64,000 bases of DNA from Oscheius tipulae (lineage: Eukaryota; Nematoda; Chromadorea; Rhabditida; Rhabditidae). The number at the start of each line of letters is the position of its first letter. Position 1 is the stretch's first letter. The stretch is from positions 10,850,001 to 10,914,000 of the forward strand of contig JASJZH010000004.1 of the NCBI GenBank assembly GCA_037178975.1. Reading direction: 5' to 3'. Of the stretch, positions 9,858 through 22,364 are shown in pieces. The notes under the pieces were generated by a model that searched no databases, had not been told where the DNA came from, and saw only the letters and a list, made by a program, of their open reading frames with translations. The translations under genes and the position numbers were made by a program.

Positions 9858-11166
9858 ATGTTCGATGGCAAATCCGTGAAAAATGATTCTGAAAGTTCTG
9901 TTACAATTCCAATTACCGACTTCAATCATTTGCTGAAAGAAGGAAAAAAGTAAATTACATTTTGTACCTCATTATCTTTTTAGCACCGGAATTTTTGTGG
10001 TCGCAGACGTAGAATATGTGCACTTTGAAACCAGAAACAATCTTCAACAGGACGTTTTGAATCTGATTTTGACGGACGTAAACGTAAAATTCGCGCAATT
10101 CTCGTGCTACGGAAATACCGCAGAAGCTTGGAAAAACGTAAAAATTGGTGATGTATGTTTAGAAAACTTTCACGGTGAAACCAAAATTTAGGTCATTCAA
10201 GTATATGACTTTGAGTGGAGAGAGAAACCTACTACAAAAATGCATTATCATCCCCTTCTGAATACCAGTTATGAGGGAATAATTACTGGCGAAACAAACT
10301 ATGAGGGTCTGAGAAGTAATCTTGGTCAGAAATGGGTTCCGAACTACAAGAAACTTTTTGCAATGGAGGAAGTCAAACTTCATCCCTCTCAGTATGAATT
10401 ATATTCAAGCATCAAAAAGTATTCAGTTTTGTGGCTAAACTTGCCAATATTGATCCGATAAAAGGCTATGAGAATGAACGCGGAAAGGGAGAGTACAAGG
10501 TCTACCATTTCCTTACAGTCGACGATCAAAATGTCCGCATTACTTTCTTCAACGAAACGATCGTTAAGCACAAGTTGGAAAACAACAAGGTTGAACTTTT
10601 GCTTGTTTAAACTTATGAAAAATCTTAGGTCTATGAGGTCATTGGTGCTTCATACAAAGAGCAGGCTCCCAGCCGATTCACTGATCTGAATCTCACTGGT
10701 CACAATCTAATGAAGTTTGAGAAAGTAACGGACATTCCTCAGCCTATTATGGAATCGCTTACTTTTGACCAGATTATCGAGAATAACTTTGAACGAAATG
10801 GCGTTTATGGTTGGATATTTTGATAGTTTTGTTCTATGTTCGCTTTAGAAACAGTCGTTAGAGCCAGAACGGGTACAAGTCCAATCAAATTCCATCCGGG
10901 TTTCTACCAATTTCAAGCTGTTGACGGCAGTCGTTTCAATGATATGCCTCTCTGTGCTATTGCACAATCTTCGGAGCAGAAAATTATGCGCGGTCAGCTG
11001 CTCAAAATCCAATATAGTATCAAAAGAGAAGGTAGTTCGGTAGACAACTTTATTAAAAAAGAGTTTAGGCGAACATCAAATCTTAAAAGTCACCCACGTT
11101 GAAGATTACGAAGCTATTGAAGAAGAGGTAGCCCCCCTCACATACGAAGATCCTACATTTATCTGA
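9858..11166 (+). CDS. RPA-like OB-fold single-strand DNA-binding protein of the Helitron
   Basis: Multi-exon gene starting MFDGKSVKNDSESS at 9858. It contains at least two OB-fold-like modules. One has NLILTDVNVKFAQFSCYGN; the next, after a 35-nt intron at about 10392-10426, has FVAKLANIDPIKGYE, then VYHFLTVDDQNVRITFFNE and VYEVIGASYKEQAPSRFTDL. These resemble RPA70 DNA-binding domains. The last part reads TSPIKFHPGFYQFQAV to KVTHVEDYEAIEEE and stops at 11166. Introns are 35-48 nt. The join near 10803-10850 needs a non-canonical donor or a one-base shift, so a frameshift there is possible. RPA-like genes are known Helitron passengers and probably coat single-stranded intermediates. Confidence 0.68.
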
Positions 11167-11319
11167 AGTGAAAAATGGATTTTGTTTTGTACATAATTCG
11201 GGCATTTTTTAATGATAAAAAACTTCAACATTATATTTTCAAAAGATGGAAACATCGTTTTTCGAAGTATACTTTTAGCTATTATCTTGTGTGATTTCAA
11301 CTGCCAATTTAGACGAATA

Positions 11320-14300
11320 ATGTCTAAAAAGAATAGCGCTATTGACGAAGAATGGCTTCCGCCGTTTTTGCAACGAAAACATAGAAAGAGACAAGTGTCT
11401 CTTAGGGTCCCAAAATCTATGGAAATACCGTCTAACAATGGTATAATTGGACTTTCAAGCCATTCTGATAACCCAAAAAAGGTTAGAAAGTATCGGGAAG
11501 GAAATATAGGAGGCACACAAAGCATCGTTCTCGAGAAAACAAGTTTTTTAAATCCTTAAAATCTATAAAATTGTTCGATTTAGCTATGTCAAATCCAAGC
11601 TTTATTGGCCAAATGACCAAAATTTGCCCATATTGTTTTGCTGAACATTTTGAGTCTTCACCGATCAGCTGCTGTCAAAATGGAAAGGTTTTTGTCAAAC
11701 CGTGGCCCAAGATGCCTCAATACCTGAAACAGCTGATGATCAGCAATTCCGAATTCAAACGTAATATCTTACGCTACAACTGCTGCTTTAGCTTTGCATC
11801 CATCCAGTATAACACGGTTCCTTCAGCAAAATTTGGACAACAAGTAAAAAAACATCGGGGTTTTTGGAATACAATTGGTTTTTAGGTAACAAAAAGTCGA
11901 GGTCACGTTTATCATTTTGCATCGGCAGCCTTACCTTTGGACGAAAACAAACCGAGATTCGGAAATTACTACATTTTTGATGCACAAAAAGCTGCAGAAA
12001 AACGAGCAGAACAAGATATTTTTTCCGACCTCGATCAAAACGTAATTTTGTAGTAGGTCAAAACTGATCGAAACTTTAGATTGTTTGCGTACTCTCAACG
12101 TTGATTGAGGAAAATAATCCACATGCTGCCTTTTATCGGAAAATGGGAGAACTTCTAAAGGAAAAGAGCAAAAAAGGCGAGCCGGTTGATGAGCTCCGTT
12201 TTCGAATCATTGACGCTCGAACTGTTAAAAAAGAAGAAATTCAAGTAAAGTTTTGTTTTCACAGTCACTCCCAATTATTTAGCAGCATCCAAGCACCTAT
12301 GTTGCTCCTCAAAGTAATGAGTTTGTTGCTGTGTTTTTTGATGCCAATCGCGAACAAGATATCAAATTGCCCGGTCTCAATATCTACACTCATCGTTCGG
12401 ATGTCCCAATGCCTTTGTTTTCATGGGACTCTCGAATCGATAGTCTCTGCTACGCCATTTTGTTTCCGAGAGGCGAACCGGGTTACACTAGACAGGCTTT
12501 CCCCTACTATCATAATCGTGAAACACCTTATCTGGCACGCCTAAAAGAGATTCAAAAACAGTGTCCTGAAAAGGCCAAACTTTGGGACATAAACTACACT
12601 AAAGATGACGTTCTCTTTCAACAACAGTAAGAAATTTTGTTGCTTTAATTTATGGTTTTTTTTAGGATATTTGAGACTTTGAAAGAAAAACAAAGCAAAT
12701 CATGTAATGACTATGATCAGCAACTCAGTGGATATAATTCTGACATTCCTTATTTGCAGAATAACGGAATAGAGTCAGACATTGTACTTGAAGAAAGAAA
12801 AGGCAATATTTATCCAGTTAGAACTAGGAAAGGAAAAGAGGGGAAAATAATCTGGATGCCAGATGTGGAGGTGAGAACTTTTATGTAGCTAGCTGAAATT
12901 TGAGACATTTTAGTGTGCGGAAAATAACGAAGAGTTCCCAGGTAGTCGACTCACAGAACTGAATACGGAGTCAAAAGAAGATGAGTACCCAATTGGCGAA
13001 CAATCAAACGAAAATCTTGTGACATCCGAAGATGGAAAAATCCTTGATTACGAAAGTTCTTGCCCAACTTCAACCCAACTTTTAGTTGAAACCGATCCAG
13101 ATCCGTATGCAGAAGTTCTCAAAATGCAAAAAGAAGAAACGGTTTGAACTGTTTTAGAAACAAATGATTTTTTTGTAATTTTAGAAACATAGAGATCACG
13201 CCACTTTACGGGAATATGTCTTGTATCAGTTACAACAGCGTTACATGCAAGATAATCGTATTCATAATGCAGGAAAATTAGGCCAACTGTATACAATTGA
13301 TCTCTACACTCGAATTATGGACCAGAGAGCCTGTGCTAGACGTCAACATAACGTACAGTACACTACGTCTACCCGAAAAGAACTACTCATGGCTATTCAA
13401 AATCGGGCTAACAAGTACGGACGCAAGATTGGATGCATAGCCACAGTACCAGTTACTGTTCCAGGATCTCCACGATACTTACAAAAAAAGTATGAGGACG
13501 CTATTGCAATGTCTAATCAGCTCGGTCATGCAGACCTTTTCGTCACTTATACATGTAATGTCAATTGGCGAGAAATCAAAGTAATTTTTTCCCATTTTTT
13601 AAAATTTTGTTTTGAGGAAAATTTGAAAAAAGGACAAAGTTGGGCTGATAGACCGGAGCTGATTACCGAAGTTTTCGAACTAAAACTCAAAGCTTTTCTC
13701 GAAAGGTTATGCGGGCAGCAAGCAACTCAAAGAAAACGTGGAAAACCTGGTAGAATTGACTTCTCTTCTTCTCTTACAAACAATGATTTGAGGCATTTTC
13801 GGAATGGTAAAATGGTTCGCCTACTCTATCGAGTTTCAAGCACGCGGTCCTCCTCACGCGCACATAATAGTCTCACTCGACGAGCACGTTACAACAGCCG
13901 AACAAGTTGACCGCATCTGCCAAGCCTATTTCCCAAAAATGGATCCTCATAGCAGGGCGGAAAAACAAGAAAAAGTTAAAAGATTGCGCGACTTAGTCGA
14001 GCAATTCATGACGCATAGACCCTGTGAAGGAGACGAAAATGTAAGATGCTTTTGGTTTAAATCACTTTTGTTTCACAGGCATATTGTCGACAAAATATCA
14101 AAAAGACTGCTCCCCAGTGCAAAAAACATTTTCCTCAAGAATATTCCGATCATACCCATTACAACGATCGAGACTACCCAGTCAAGAGACGTCCAGATAA
14201 CGGCGAGGGATTCTCTTTGAAAAATTCATCTGGGAAAGAAGTCTGGGCTGACAACAGATACGTCGTCACGACAAATTTTGACCTCTTATCCGAATTCGAA

Positions 14301-17300
14301 TGTCATATTTGCATCGAAGTCATTTCACAGATAAGGGTATTCAAGTATCTGTTTAAGTACATTTACAAGGTGCCTATATTTTCTTAATTTTGGCAACAAA
14401 ACGTTTTAGGGATATGACAGAGTGATAATCGAATCAATCAGTAATTTGGGAGGAATGAACGTAAAAGCTGACATGACTGCAACCGGCCATATTTTCCACT
14501 CTGTCAGCTCCCACATGTCCCAAGGAGTCCTTAAAAGGCGAAATGCAGAGGCTGTAAAAATGTTATCTCTGAATGGCGTTTCAGCGTAAAAACTTTAACT
14601 ACATTTGCCTTAAAATTGGGTTTAGAACAGACGAAAATAAAAATCCCATGCTCGTGTACGATGAAAATCATCTCATCGAAGATCAAAGAGAGTTAACAGC
14701 ATGTGAAGCAGCATGGGAAATAATCAGTCTTCCACGAACACATGCTACACATACTGTCGAGACTCTCTTTGTCCATACTCCTCACGAAGAGCCGATACAC
14801 ATTTTCGAAGGTGAAGAAGTAGAAATGTATGAGAAGGCTCAAAGCAACCAGATTACTAGCCGTCTCAAGGCTTGGTTTGAGCTCAACAAAATTGAGAAGA
14901 CTGCCAAAGATCTATATTATCAAGAGCTTCCCAAGTATTATATCTACGAAAAAGATCGCTGGAGAAAACGACAGAGAAATTTGAGTCAGCATATACTCGG
15001 CACTGTCAAATCAGTTCATCCCCGAAATATTGAACAATTCGCTATTCGATTACTGGCCACTACTCGAAAAGGAGCTACCTCTTTTGAAGATTTGAGAACT
15101 GTTGACGGTGAAGTATGTGATACTTTTGTTTCTGCCGCTAAGGTACTTTTTTGCTCAAACATTCAGTCAAATTTGAACTCTAGAAACTGAAACTTATGAC
15201 TGATCAACAAGAATGGCATGACGCTATAGCTGAAGCAGCTGAGTTCCAAAAACCGCCAGCTATAAGACGCCTCTTCAGCTCAATCCTTCTCTATTGTGCT
15301 GTGTTAGATCCAAGAGACCTTTGGGAAAAACAAAAAGAACACTGTTATGAAGCGAGACCAGATTGGTCTGACGAACGAAAAGAAGCCCAGGCTCTCTATC
15401 ATATCGGCAAAACCTTAGAGTATCACGGAACAAGTTTGAGTCGTCTCAACTTGCCAGGTTTCTTTTTAAAAAAGGTTATTATGCCCAATTTTTAGAAATT
15501 AGACGAAAACATTTGCCAGAAAATGTCGAAGAGTATAGTGATGCTTTTGAAGACCAAACTACCCCAGCAATAGCTACTCAAATAGCTCAAAACTTCATCA
15601 ACGTAATCTTTCCATCTATTGTTTGCTTTTAAAAACAATTTAGCGCCTCAATGCTGACCAAAGACGTGTTTTTGAAACAATTTCGGAGTCAGTTATGAAC
15701 CAAAAAAGACAGAGTTTCTTTATAAATGGAGCCGGAGGGACAGGCAAAACGTTTGTCTACAAAGCACTCTACTATTATTTCCGATCGAAAGGCCTAAAAG
15801 TAACCATTTTTGTACAAATCTATAAAAATTTTAAAGGTTTTGGCATGTGCACACACAGGTGTAGCAGCAATTTTACTCCCTTTTGGTCAAACAGCTCACC
15901 GATCCTTCCATATTCCTCTATTGACAGAAGAAAGTATGCACTGCAAAGTAAAGCTCGAATCATCAGATGGTAAAAAGAAGTTTTTCCAAATTAGTTGACT
16001 TTTAGCACAATATCTTCATGACGTAGATGTAGTTCTGTGGGACGAGGCCCCTATGACTGACAGACGAACTTTGCAATCAGTTCACGAGTTGTTTATCAAT
16101 ATTCACGTAAATGACCCAGCTGCTTGTGGCAAACCATTTGCTGGAATTCCATTCGTTTTCGGCGGAGACTTTCGTCAAACTCTTCCTGTCGTTTTAGGAG
16201 TAAAAGGAGCAGAAGTGTTGAATTACAGTTTGCTCAGAAGTGACTTATGGAAAAAGCTGACAGTTTGTACACTTTTTAATCATGTCAAAAAGGTTACTTT
16301 AGGTGTGTCATCTTAAAGTGAATGTTCGCGCTCAATCTGATCCAAAATATTCGAAATTTCTGACAAAAATAAGTGACGGCACATCAAATATTGATCAAGA
16401 TCTCCGCGAAACGGATCAAGAAGTAGATTTACCTCAAAGTATCATCGCGGATTCGGAAGAGGAATTGATTACTGAGCTTTTCGGCAAAAAAAACGATCCA
16501 AACAAAAAGATTGCTAATCGCGAACTCGTCGAAAGTACCTCAATAATGACAGTCGATAATCGTACCGCTTTCCTTCTCAACGACAAGGTTCACAGCTTTT
16601 AGTTTCCAAAAACACAGATCTGTTTAGATTCTTAGTATTCTTGATGAAGAAACAGTCGAATACAAAAGTATCGACGAGTACGATCCGGACAAGGGTTTCG
16701 AATATTTGGATCCAGACATCTACAATACAATTACCCCCTCCGGAATGCCTTTGCATAATCTTCGTCTAAAAGTTGGGGCTGTGGTCATTCTTTTAGTTAA
16801 CTTGAATGTCTCCAAGGGTCTTGTAAACGGAACTAGACTAATCATAACGAAACTGGGCAAAAACGTTAGTTTTTTTTTAGATTTTGTGAACTAACATATC
16901 GTTTTCAAGATTATTCTCGCTGATCCAGTAACGAACGATTCCATTTCTCACAAAAAACATGATCCCGTCATCTTACACAGAATGCGAATGTCTACTACGA
17001 GCGCTCCATCACGAGAACTAGCATTCGTACGCTGGCAGTATGTTTTTCTATTTTTTTTGAAGCTCTCAACTAAGATTATCGTTGAAAAATTAGTCTTTTA
17101 CAGCTTTCCCCTCAGACTAGCCTATGCGATTACCTGTAACAAAGCCCAAGGGCAAACCCTCAAACACGCGGGGCTGATTCTTAGGACGCCATGTTTTGCC
17201 CACGGCCAATTATATGTCGCGCTCAGTAGAGTTCGAAAAGCCGAAGATATCAAGGTCTACATCGCCAACTCGGAAAAACCTAACAGAACCATTAATGTTG

Positions 17301-17326
17301 TTCATAGAAATGCGGTTATTGATTAA
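11320..17326 (+). CDS. Helitron Rep-helicase (RepHel)
   Basis: One gene of about 20 exons and roughly 1,700 residues. From the N-terminus it has the Helitron zinc-finger-like region (ICPYCFAEHF, SCCQNGKV). Then comes the Rep domain with HUH-type motif EFQARGPPHAHIIV (His codons 13855-13863) and the two-tyrosine motif FKYLFKYIYKG. The linker has TSFEDLRTVDGEVCDTFVSA. The Pif1-type SF1B helicase follows with Walker A GAGGTGKTF (about 15728-15751), VVLWDEAPM, FVFGGDFRQTLPVV, VNVRAQ, and the C-terminal ITCNKAQGQTL and LYVALSRVRK. Every join I tested keeps phase across 35-47-nt introns with TTTAG or TTGAG acceptors. I found no premature stop. It nicks, unwinds and transfers Helitron DNA by a rolling-circle-like mechanism. 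Confidence 0.9.
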
Positions 17327-17544
17327 GTTTATGGTTTCTTTTAGCATAAATCTACAATAAAATTTGGTCTTTTGGGAATTGAAGCTGCAATTATAGACAT
17401 TTCTGAGTGTTTAGACATCTTGTTTGGCAAAAGGCTGGTTGATTTGCTGAATTTTGACTTTTTTGTGTGAAAAAGAAACAGTCAAAAGCAGGCATCAGGC
17501 AGAAAAAAAAAACTAACTTGATATAATCGCTTTTCGTCCTGGCC

Positions 17545-17660
17545 CCGTCCTTCCCGTGGACGGCACGAATGGCCTTCCTGACACCATCTTCTCATCCCGA
17601 AACTGTTATTCTCCGCTCGGGGGGCGAGCGGGCATCCCAAATGTTGTTCCCCGTGTGGGG
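17545..17660. other. Three consecutive GC-rich hairpins, candidate Helitron 3' structure
   Basis: Stem-loops: CCGTCC/GGACGG (17545-17563), CCGCTCG/CGAGCGG with a five-G loop (17613-17631), and CCCC-GTGT-GGGG (17649-17660). They stand out in otherwise AT-rich DNA about 220 bp after the helicase stop. Helitrons end in a 3' hairpin, but no CTRR follows closely, so the assignment is tentative. Confidence 0.45.
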
Positions 17661-17867
17661 TACTCCTGAGAATAAGACATTTATCTTGAGAAAAAAGAAT
17701 TACTTACTCTCTTCTTTGTTCTCCGACGTTATTTTGCAACAAAACATAGCAAATATAAAAGAAAGGTATTGAAAAAAGGAAAGAACCATTAGAAAACTAT
17801 AGAGAAAACCTTCACTACAACAAAACTAGCAAAAAAAAAAGAAAGACAAGCCAATTAGCTAGCCAAA

Positions 17868-17966
17868 AAGAAAGTACGCAAACGCGCGTCAATGATATTT
17901 TCGATGCGACGAGCAATTATTTTTACGTACTTTTCGCTAACTTCGACTGAAACAAGCAGCGAACAC
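17868..17966. repeat. 3' copy of Helitron flank repeat
   Basis: AAAGTACGCAAACGCGCGTCA and the following ATTTTCGATGCGACG block match about 7535-7600. The downstream CGCTAACTTCGACTGAAACA and AGCAGCGA match 7761-7790. Same orientation as the 5' copies. Confidence 0.6.
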
Positions 17967-18332
17967 GAGGGTGTATAGCTCTAACGCCTAAGATCATCAG
18001 AAACTGCATAATATCAGAAACAACCGCCTTTCCCTAGTCCATTTCCATGGTGAAGACTACAGAGATGAGAAATAAGACGATGAGGCTCATGGCTGTGGAT
18101 GCTGCTATATTGGATTCCTTTTAAAAAGTCTTTTGCGATGCATCTTGTACAGATGGCAGTCTAGCCGATTTCCACAAAGACTGCACGATGCTCTTTTGAT
18201 CGCGGCCATTGGAATAGTGACGGCTAGGGAGCCATACTGATTTTTTAAAAATCTCAGTCTCTTTGTCTCTATATCTACGTAGCTGATGAGGTATCGATTT
18301 CATGAGTCTCTTATCAGCTCTTCCTACTGGCC
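17967..18332. other. Intergenic, promoter side of the DRAM-like gene
   Basis: Nothing recognised apart from probable upstream sequence of the gene starting at 18333. Confidence 0.4.
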
Positions 18333-19442
18333 ATGGTTTTTCACAATGTTTGGCTAGGACCTCTCGTACTCTCTGCCTACAGCATCTTCGCCGTACTCAT
18401 CTGGTTAAGCATCCTCATCTTTAAATAAAACCCAAATTCAGCTTATTACTATCCTATTACAACAATCACCTACCCCCAAGGTGGCCGTTCTTGAGTGAAA
18501 TCGCCACCAAATCTCCGGAAAGTAATGTCTACAGTCTGATGATCAATCATGTTGCTGTAATGGGTAATATCGATCAGCTTTGAGATCGAAAACTATTATT
18601 CAGTGGCATTTTGGGTGTATTTGAAGCATCGAGAACTAATTTCTTACTTCTCTTTGGAACATCAAGTCACAAAGCGAAGACTTCTGTCCTTATTTAATAT
18701 GTGCATTGGAATTTTGGGTGCCGTGGCCATGCAGATGAGTGTCAACTTTCCTGTGAGTTCAGACAGAGAAACAGTTAGACAGAAGAAAAGAGAGGCAGAA
18801 AGATAGACTGACAGAGTGAAAAAGTGACACAGAGACAGGAAAAACAGAGTGACAGAGAGACAGAGGGACATGAGGACGTTTCCAGAAATCGAAAATTCCC
18901 TACATTCAAACCTACGCAAGCCTCATACTCTTGACTTGTATTGTCATCTACGTCTGGATCCATACAGCCTTCTCCTTCTTCGTGGATGACCCGAAAATTG
19001 CTAGAACAAAGCTCTTCATTGTCAGGGCTTGTATAGCTGCGGCGATCACTTCCTGTGCTGGAAACAGTGAGTTTTGGGACTGGTACCGGGGACACAACCT
19101 TTCAGTGATCAAAGTTTTCGAGATTCGAGGTCACAACTTTGACAAAACCACACCCTCTCCATTGGTAGGTCACTTTTATCCCATCTCCAGTTAGAAGTCT
19201 AGGACTCTCAACCAACGGGAGCCATCTTTGAGTGGGGAATCTACTTCTCTGTTTGTCTCTTCCTTCTCACAGATGCCTACGAGTTCCGGAACTTGTCTTT
19301 CTCGGCCCCAAAGTTGGTGATTCCGGGCTCGGAGAGCTACGATGAAACACGGCTACTACCCCCAACGGACATCAGCAGAAACAGGAACATGTCATTCAAT
19401 GACCTGCCTTCGAGTCAGCTTCAGGCTTCGATGGTCTGGTGA
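18333..19442 (+). CDS. DRAM/Frag1/Sfk1-family membrane protein
   Basis: Six-helix membrane protein of the Frag1/DRAM family (in animals, lysosomal or plasma-membrane autophagy modulators). The start MVFHNVWLGPLVLSAYSIF forms TM1. A 37-nt intron leads to LLLSYYNNHLPPRW and the family-typical loop SPESNVYSLMINHVAVM. Then come AFWVYLKHRELISYF, LLSLFNMCIGILGAVA, ASLILLTCIVIYVWIHTAF, LFIVRACIAAAITSCAG and, after an intron at about 19165-19202, the C-terminal family motif FEWGIYFSVCLFLLTDAYEF. The tail is polar and ends at 19442. All joins are phase-consistent. The third intron (about 18755-18884) is a GAGACAGA tract. An AATAAA follows at about 19448. Confidence 0.82.
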
Positions 19443-19534
19443 TAGAAAATAAAAACTTGAAATGACCTTAACTATTGAACTTCTGTGGCTCTTTCTCTAT
19501 CTATTTGTCTAACGGTATTAGAAACTGAACATCT

Positions 19535-21201
19535 TCATCTCGATCTGGATCTCTGGGTCAAAAAAGCTGATCCCTGACGACTACTGTCTTTCCCAGGCCA
19601 GATGGACTGCCTTATTTGATTGTTCGTGGCGATCAGAACCCATGCTGGTAGCAGACAGTTGACATCATAGAGCCATCCTTTCAGCACAGCTCCAACTTTC
19701 GTCATTACCGGATTTTGAAAGATGTAGTGAGCTGTGAAGATGAGGATCTGGTATGAAATTATTACAGTTAAACAGACGGCTTACCGAGTAAAAAACTACG
19801 GCTAATGTGGTCAATGAGAAGCCGAAACTGGTCCAAAAGAGATTGATCTCGGCTGCTTTAGTATTCAGACCATTGGTCTTTGATAAGGCCACGATACTAA
19901 CGGTTGTAGTGATGAGCACGGTGAGGAAACAGATGACACTCATGAGGGAAGACATCAGAACGAAAGGGATCTGGAAGTCTCCCTGTCTCTCTGTCTTTCT
20001 GTACTTCTGTCTCTCTCTCTCTAACTCACATGAGGCCATCCATCACTGTAGCTAACCAGTAGTCTACCAGTAATCCCAAATATGACGCTGGCACCCCAAT
20101 CGTAGAGGTAGAAAGATATAAAAAATGCTGCGCTCAGGATGAGTACAGGCACGTGGAACTTGTAAGAGTTCCAAAACTGAAACTGCAATGTTTGTGAATC
20201 AACTTCTACCCACTTTAGGTGCCGTGAACGGATACAAAACCACAGTCATCCTATTAATAGTAATGACGATGATTGTGATGAACTGACAAGCTAGAGGTAT
20301 GTAGTAGCCGAGAATCAGTGGCTTGAGAACGAGTGATCTTTGGCTGTACTCCGGAAAGAATAAGGGACAGAAGACCTGAAAGTACAGGTAATTTATTTTA
20401 TTCATTAAAAAGTCAAAGACGTGATTCAATGACGGGTCAATCAGGAGGCGTGTGGCAGTAAACAGTTTCCAGGATATTCAAGATAATGAATAGGTGGTAA
20501 ATATTGAAAAACAGTTGTGAACAAAAAACGTAATCAGCGACCGAAAAAGTTCATTTTGGATAGCAGAAGTGGCTGACTTCTGTAGAATCTCGTCTTAGAC
20601 TTTTACAAAAAACCCTGTTGTACGGGGTTCGGCTTACTTTCCCGGGCTATAGTAATCGACAATACACTTGCTTTAAATGAGCTCCAACAAGACAAAAAAA
20701 TTCTGTAGGACACTTGCTAAATTAGTTCAGCTGCTAAATTGTCTGATACCAGGGCTTCGGTAAAAATGTCTAGCCAGAGACTTGAACCAAAACACTGTAA
20801 AAGGGATGGTGCAAGTTGAACCCATTGGTTTTACAATACACAGTACTTCATAAGGAAACTCACCGGATTCGGTATGATCCTCTGACTAATGTAGATCGTC
20901 ACCCACAAGATTATATTCTGAAACTTTACATTTCCTGCAAGAGTGTCCAGATCCCACCGAAATCGCCAGTAGAATAAACTGGTAAAAGAAAGGATGCTGA
21001 AAGCTCTTCCTTGAGCAGATAACCTTGATTAGGTAAAAGTACAAGCAGATAGTCACAAGACCATAGCAAAAGCTGACAATGGCTTGGACATGCTCCGCCA
21101 CTGTCCCGTAGTGAAGTTCACAGCTTCCATTCACCTAAATTTGAAGATTCCCCTCCAAAAAATACGAAAACTACCTTCTCACTCAAGAAAGTGGTGTCCA
21201 T
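19535..21201 (-). CDS. SRG-like serpentine chemoreceptor
   Basis: The start at 21201 is MDTTFLSEK, spliced over a 38-nt intron to VNGSCELHYGTVAEHVQAIV and TM1 FCYGLVTICLYFYLIKVI. TM2 is FFYQFILLAIS, then NIILWVTIYISQRIIPNP. A longer intron (about 20865-20440) leads to YYIPLACQFITIIVITINR (TM3 plus an NR motif in the DRY position), VPVLILSAAFFISFYL, FVLMSSLMSVICFLTVL and SFGFSLTTLAVVFYS. The last exon begins at an internal CAG near 19757 and gives AHYIFQNPVMTKVGAVLKG and NCLLPAWVLIATNNQIR, typical of the Srg C-terminus. Stop at 19537-19535. Srv is the closest alternative class. Confidence 0.75.
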
Positions 21202-22364
21202 GCTCAAAAAGCGTGAAGTGAGTCTGTTCGAGGTCAAAGTGTTACCTAATGAGGGCGGGTTCATCTACTGGGCGAAAGGTTTGTTGACGCTCGTACAGCC
21301 GTGAAATGGGGTAGGTTGAAGGGGTCTGAAGAAAGAGATGAATCATCTTTTTGGAAGCTCAGAAAAGTGCAGCTAAGTAGAAAAAAAGTGTGGGGAGGGG
21401 GTTCGGAACAGGAACAAGAAAGAGATCTTTGCTACCATTTGAAAGAAAGCTATACGGTTGTACATAACAAAAGAAATATAGTGTATAAATTCGATTGCGT
21501 CATATTGCTTTGTATCTGTGTTGTTAGATCAAGAGTCTAGATGTTTTGTATTCAACGATGGAAGGGGTATAGTTTTTTCATCTGTTCGCCTTCTGCCTAT
21601 TGTAATTCCAGAGATGATGCGGTGTGGTCTTGAAACCCTTCGGGAAGTCACTCATCAACTACGACTGAAACCAAAAGCCTTGCACAGGAAACAGTAAATT
21701 GAAAGACATAAGGGAAGAAAGATCCCGTTTTGAACCGAATAATTAACGTGAAAACTGTATTAATAGATTTCGGAGCGTTCGTTTGGTACAAAGAGCTCAG
21801 AAAGTGCGTCAGTGGAAGGTCAAAAACAGACTAATCTTCCACCAGCACGGGATCAATCTCATCTTGCACTAATTATGATGGGATCAAGAGTTTGATCAGT
21901 GAGCACAAATGGGGATGGGGTAACCAACTGTTTTTGGTTAGTGAGGCATTTACTAGACGTCGTTATGTTGTTTCACTGACTTCACGAGTAGTTGGAAATT
22001 TATAAACGGAAAAAGTGAAATACTGGAGACAACATTCAAGAAAAACAAGTTCTTATGTGTGGGCAAGCAGACAAGTGGTATACGTAGAAACATGAACATC
22101 TTTATTAACTGGAGAAGACCTGCTGACTTTTGACTTTTGGACAGCTCTCGGAGGAGCCATGTATAGAAATGTAATGAACATGACTTTGTTTGGGGTCGAT
22201 TTACACATAATTTACACTCAATTGAAGGTTTACTTCCCCACAGATTTTTCGAGGCGAAGATTTGAGTTTATTTTTTTCTGAGACAGTGACAGTGATAGTG
22301 TCATTTATAGAGATAGAGACAGATAGATAGACAGAGCTGTTCATATGCAATGATTTATTGTTTT
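21202..22364. other. Gene-poor stretch; nothing recognised
   Basis: Only short unconnected open frames (for example 21301-21540 +, Lys/Glu-rich). A short GAGACAGA-type tract lies at about 22290-22335. Confidence 0.45.

Larger units (their letters stand above)
7374..17966 (+). mobile_element. Autonomous Helitron (rolling-circle transposon), termini approximate
   Basis: The core 8397-17326 carries an RPA-like protein and a Rep-helicase gene diagnostic of Helitrons, plus a Ulp1-like protease. All three read rightward. Flanking repeats on both sides (7374-8032, 17868-17966) and three GC-rich hairpins at 17545-17660 suggest element ends, but no convincing 5' TC or 3' CTRR terminus could be assigned. 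Introns inside the element are 35-47 nt and AT-rich, and lack the GAGACAGA tracts typical of neighbouring host genes. No frame-breaking stop was found in the Rep-helicase, so it may be active or recently active. Confidence 0.85.
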
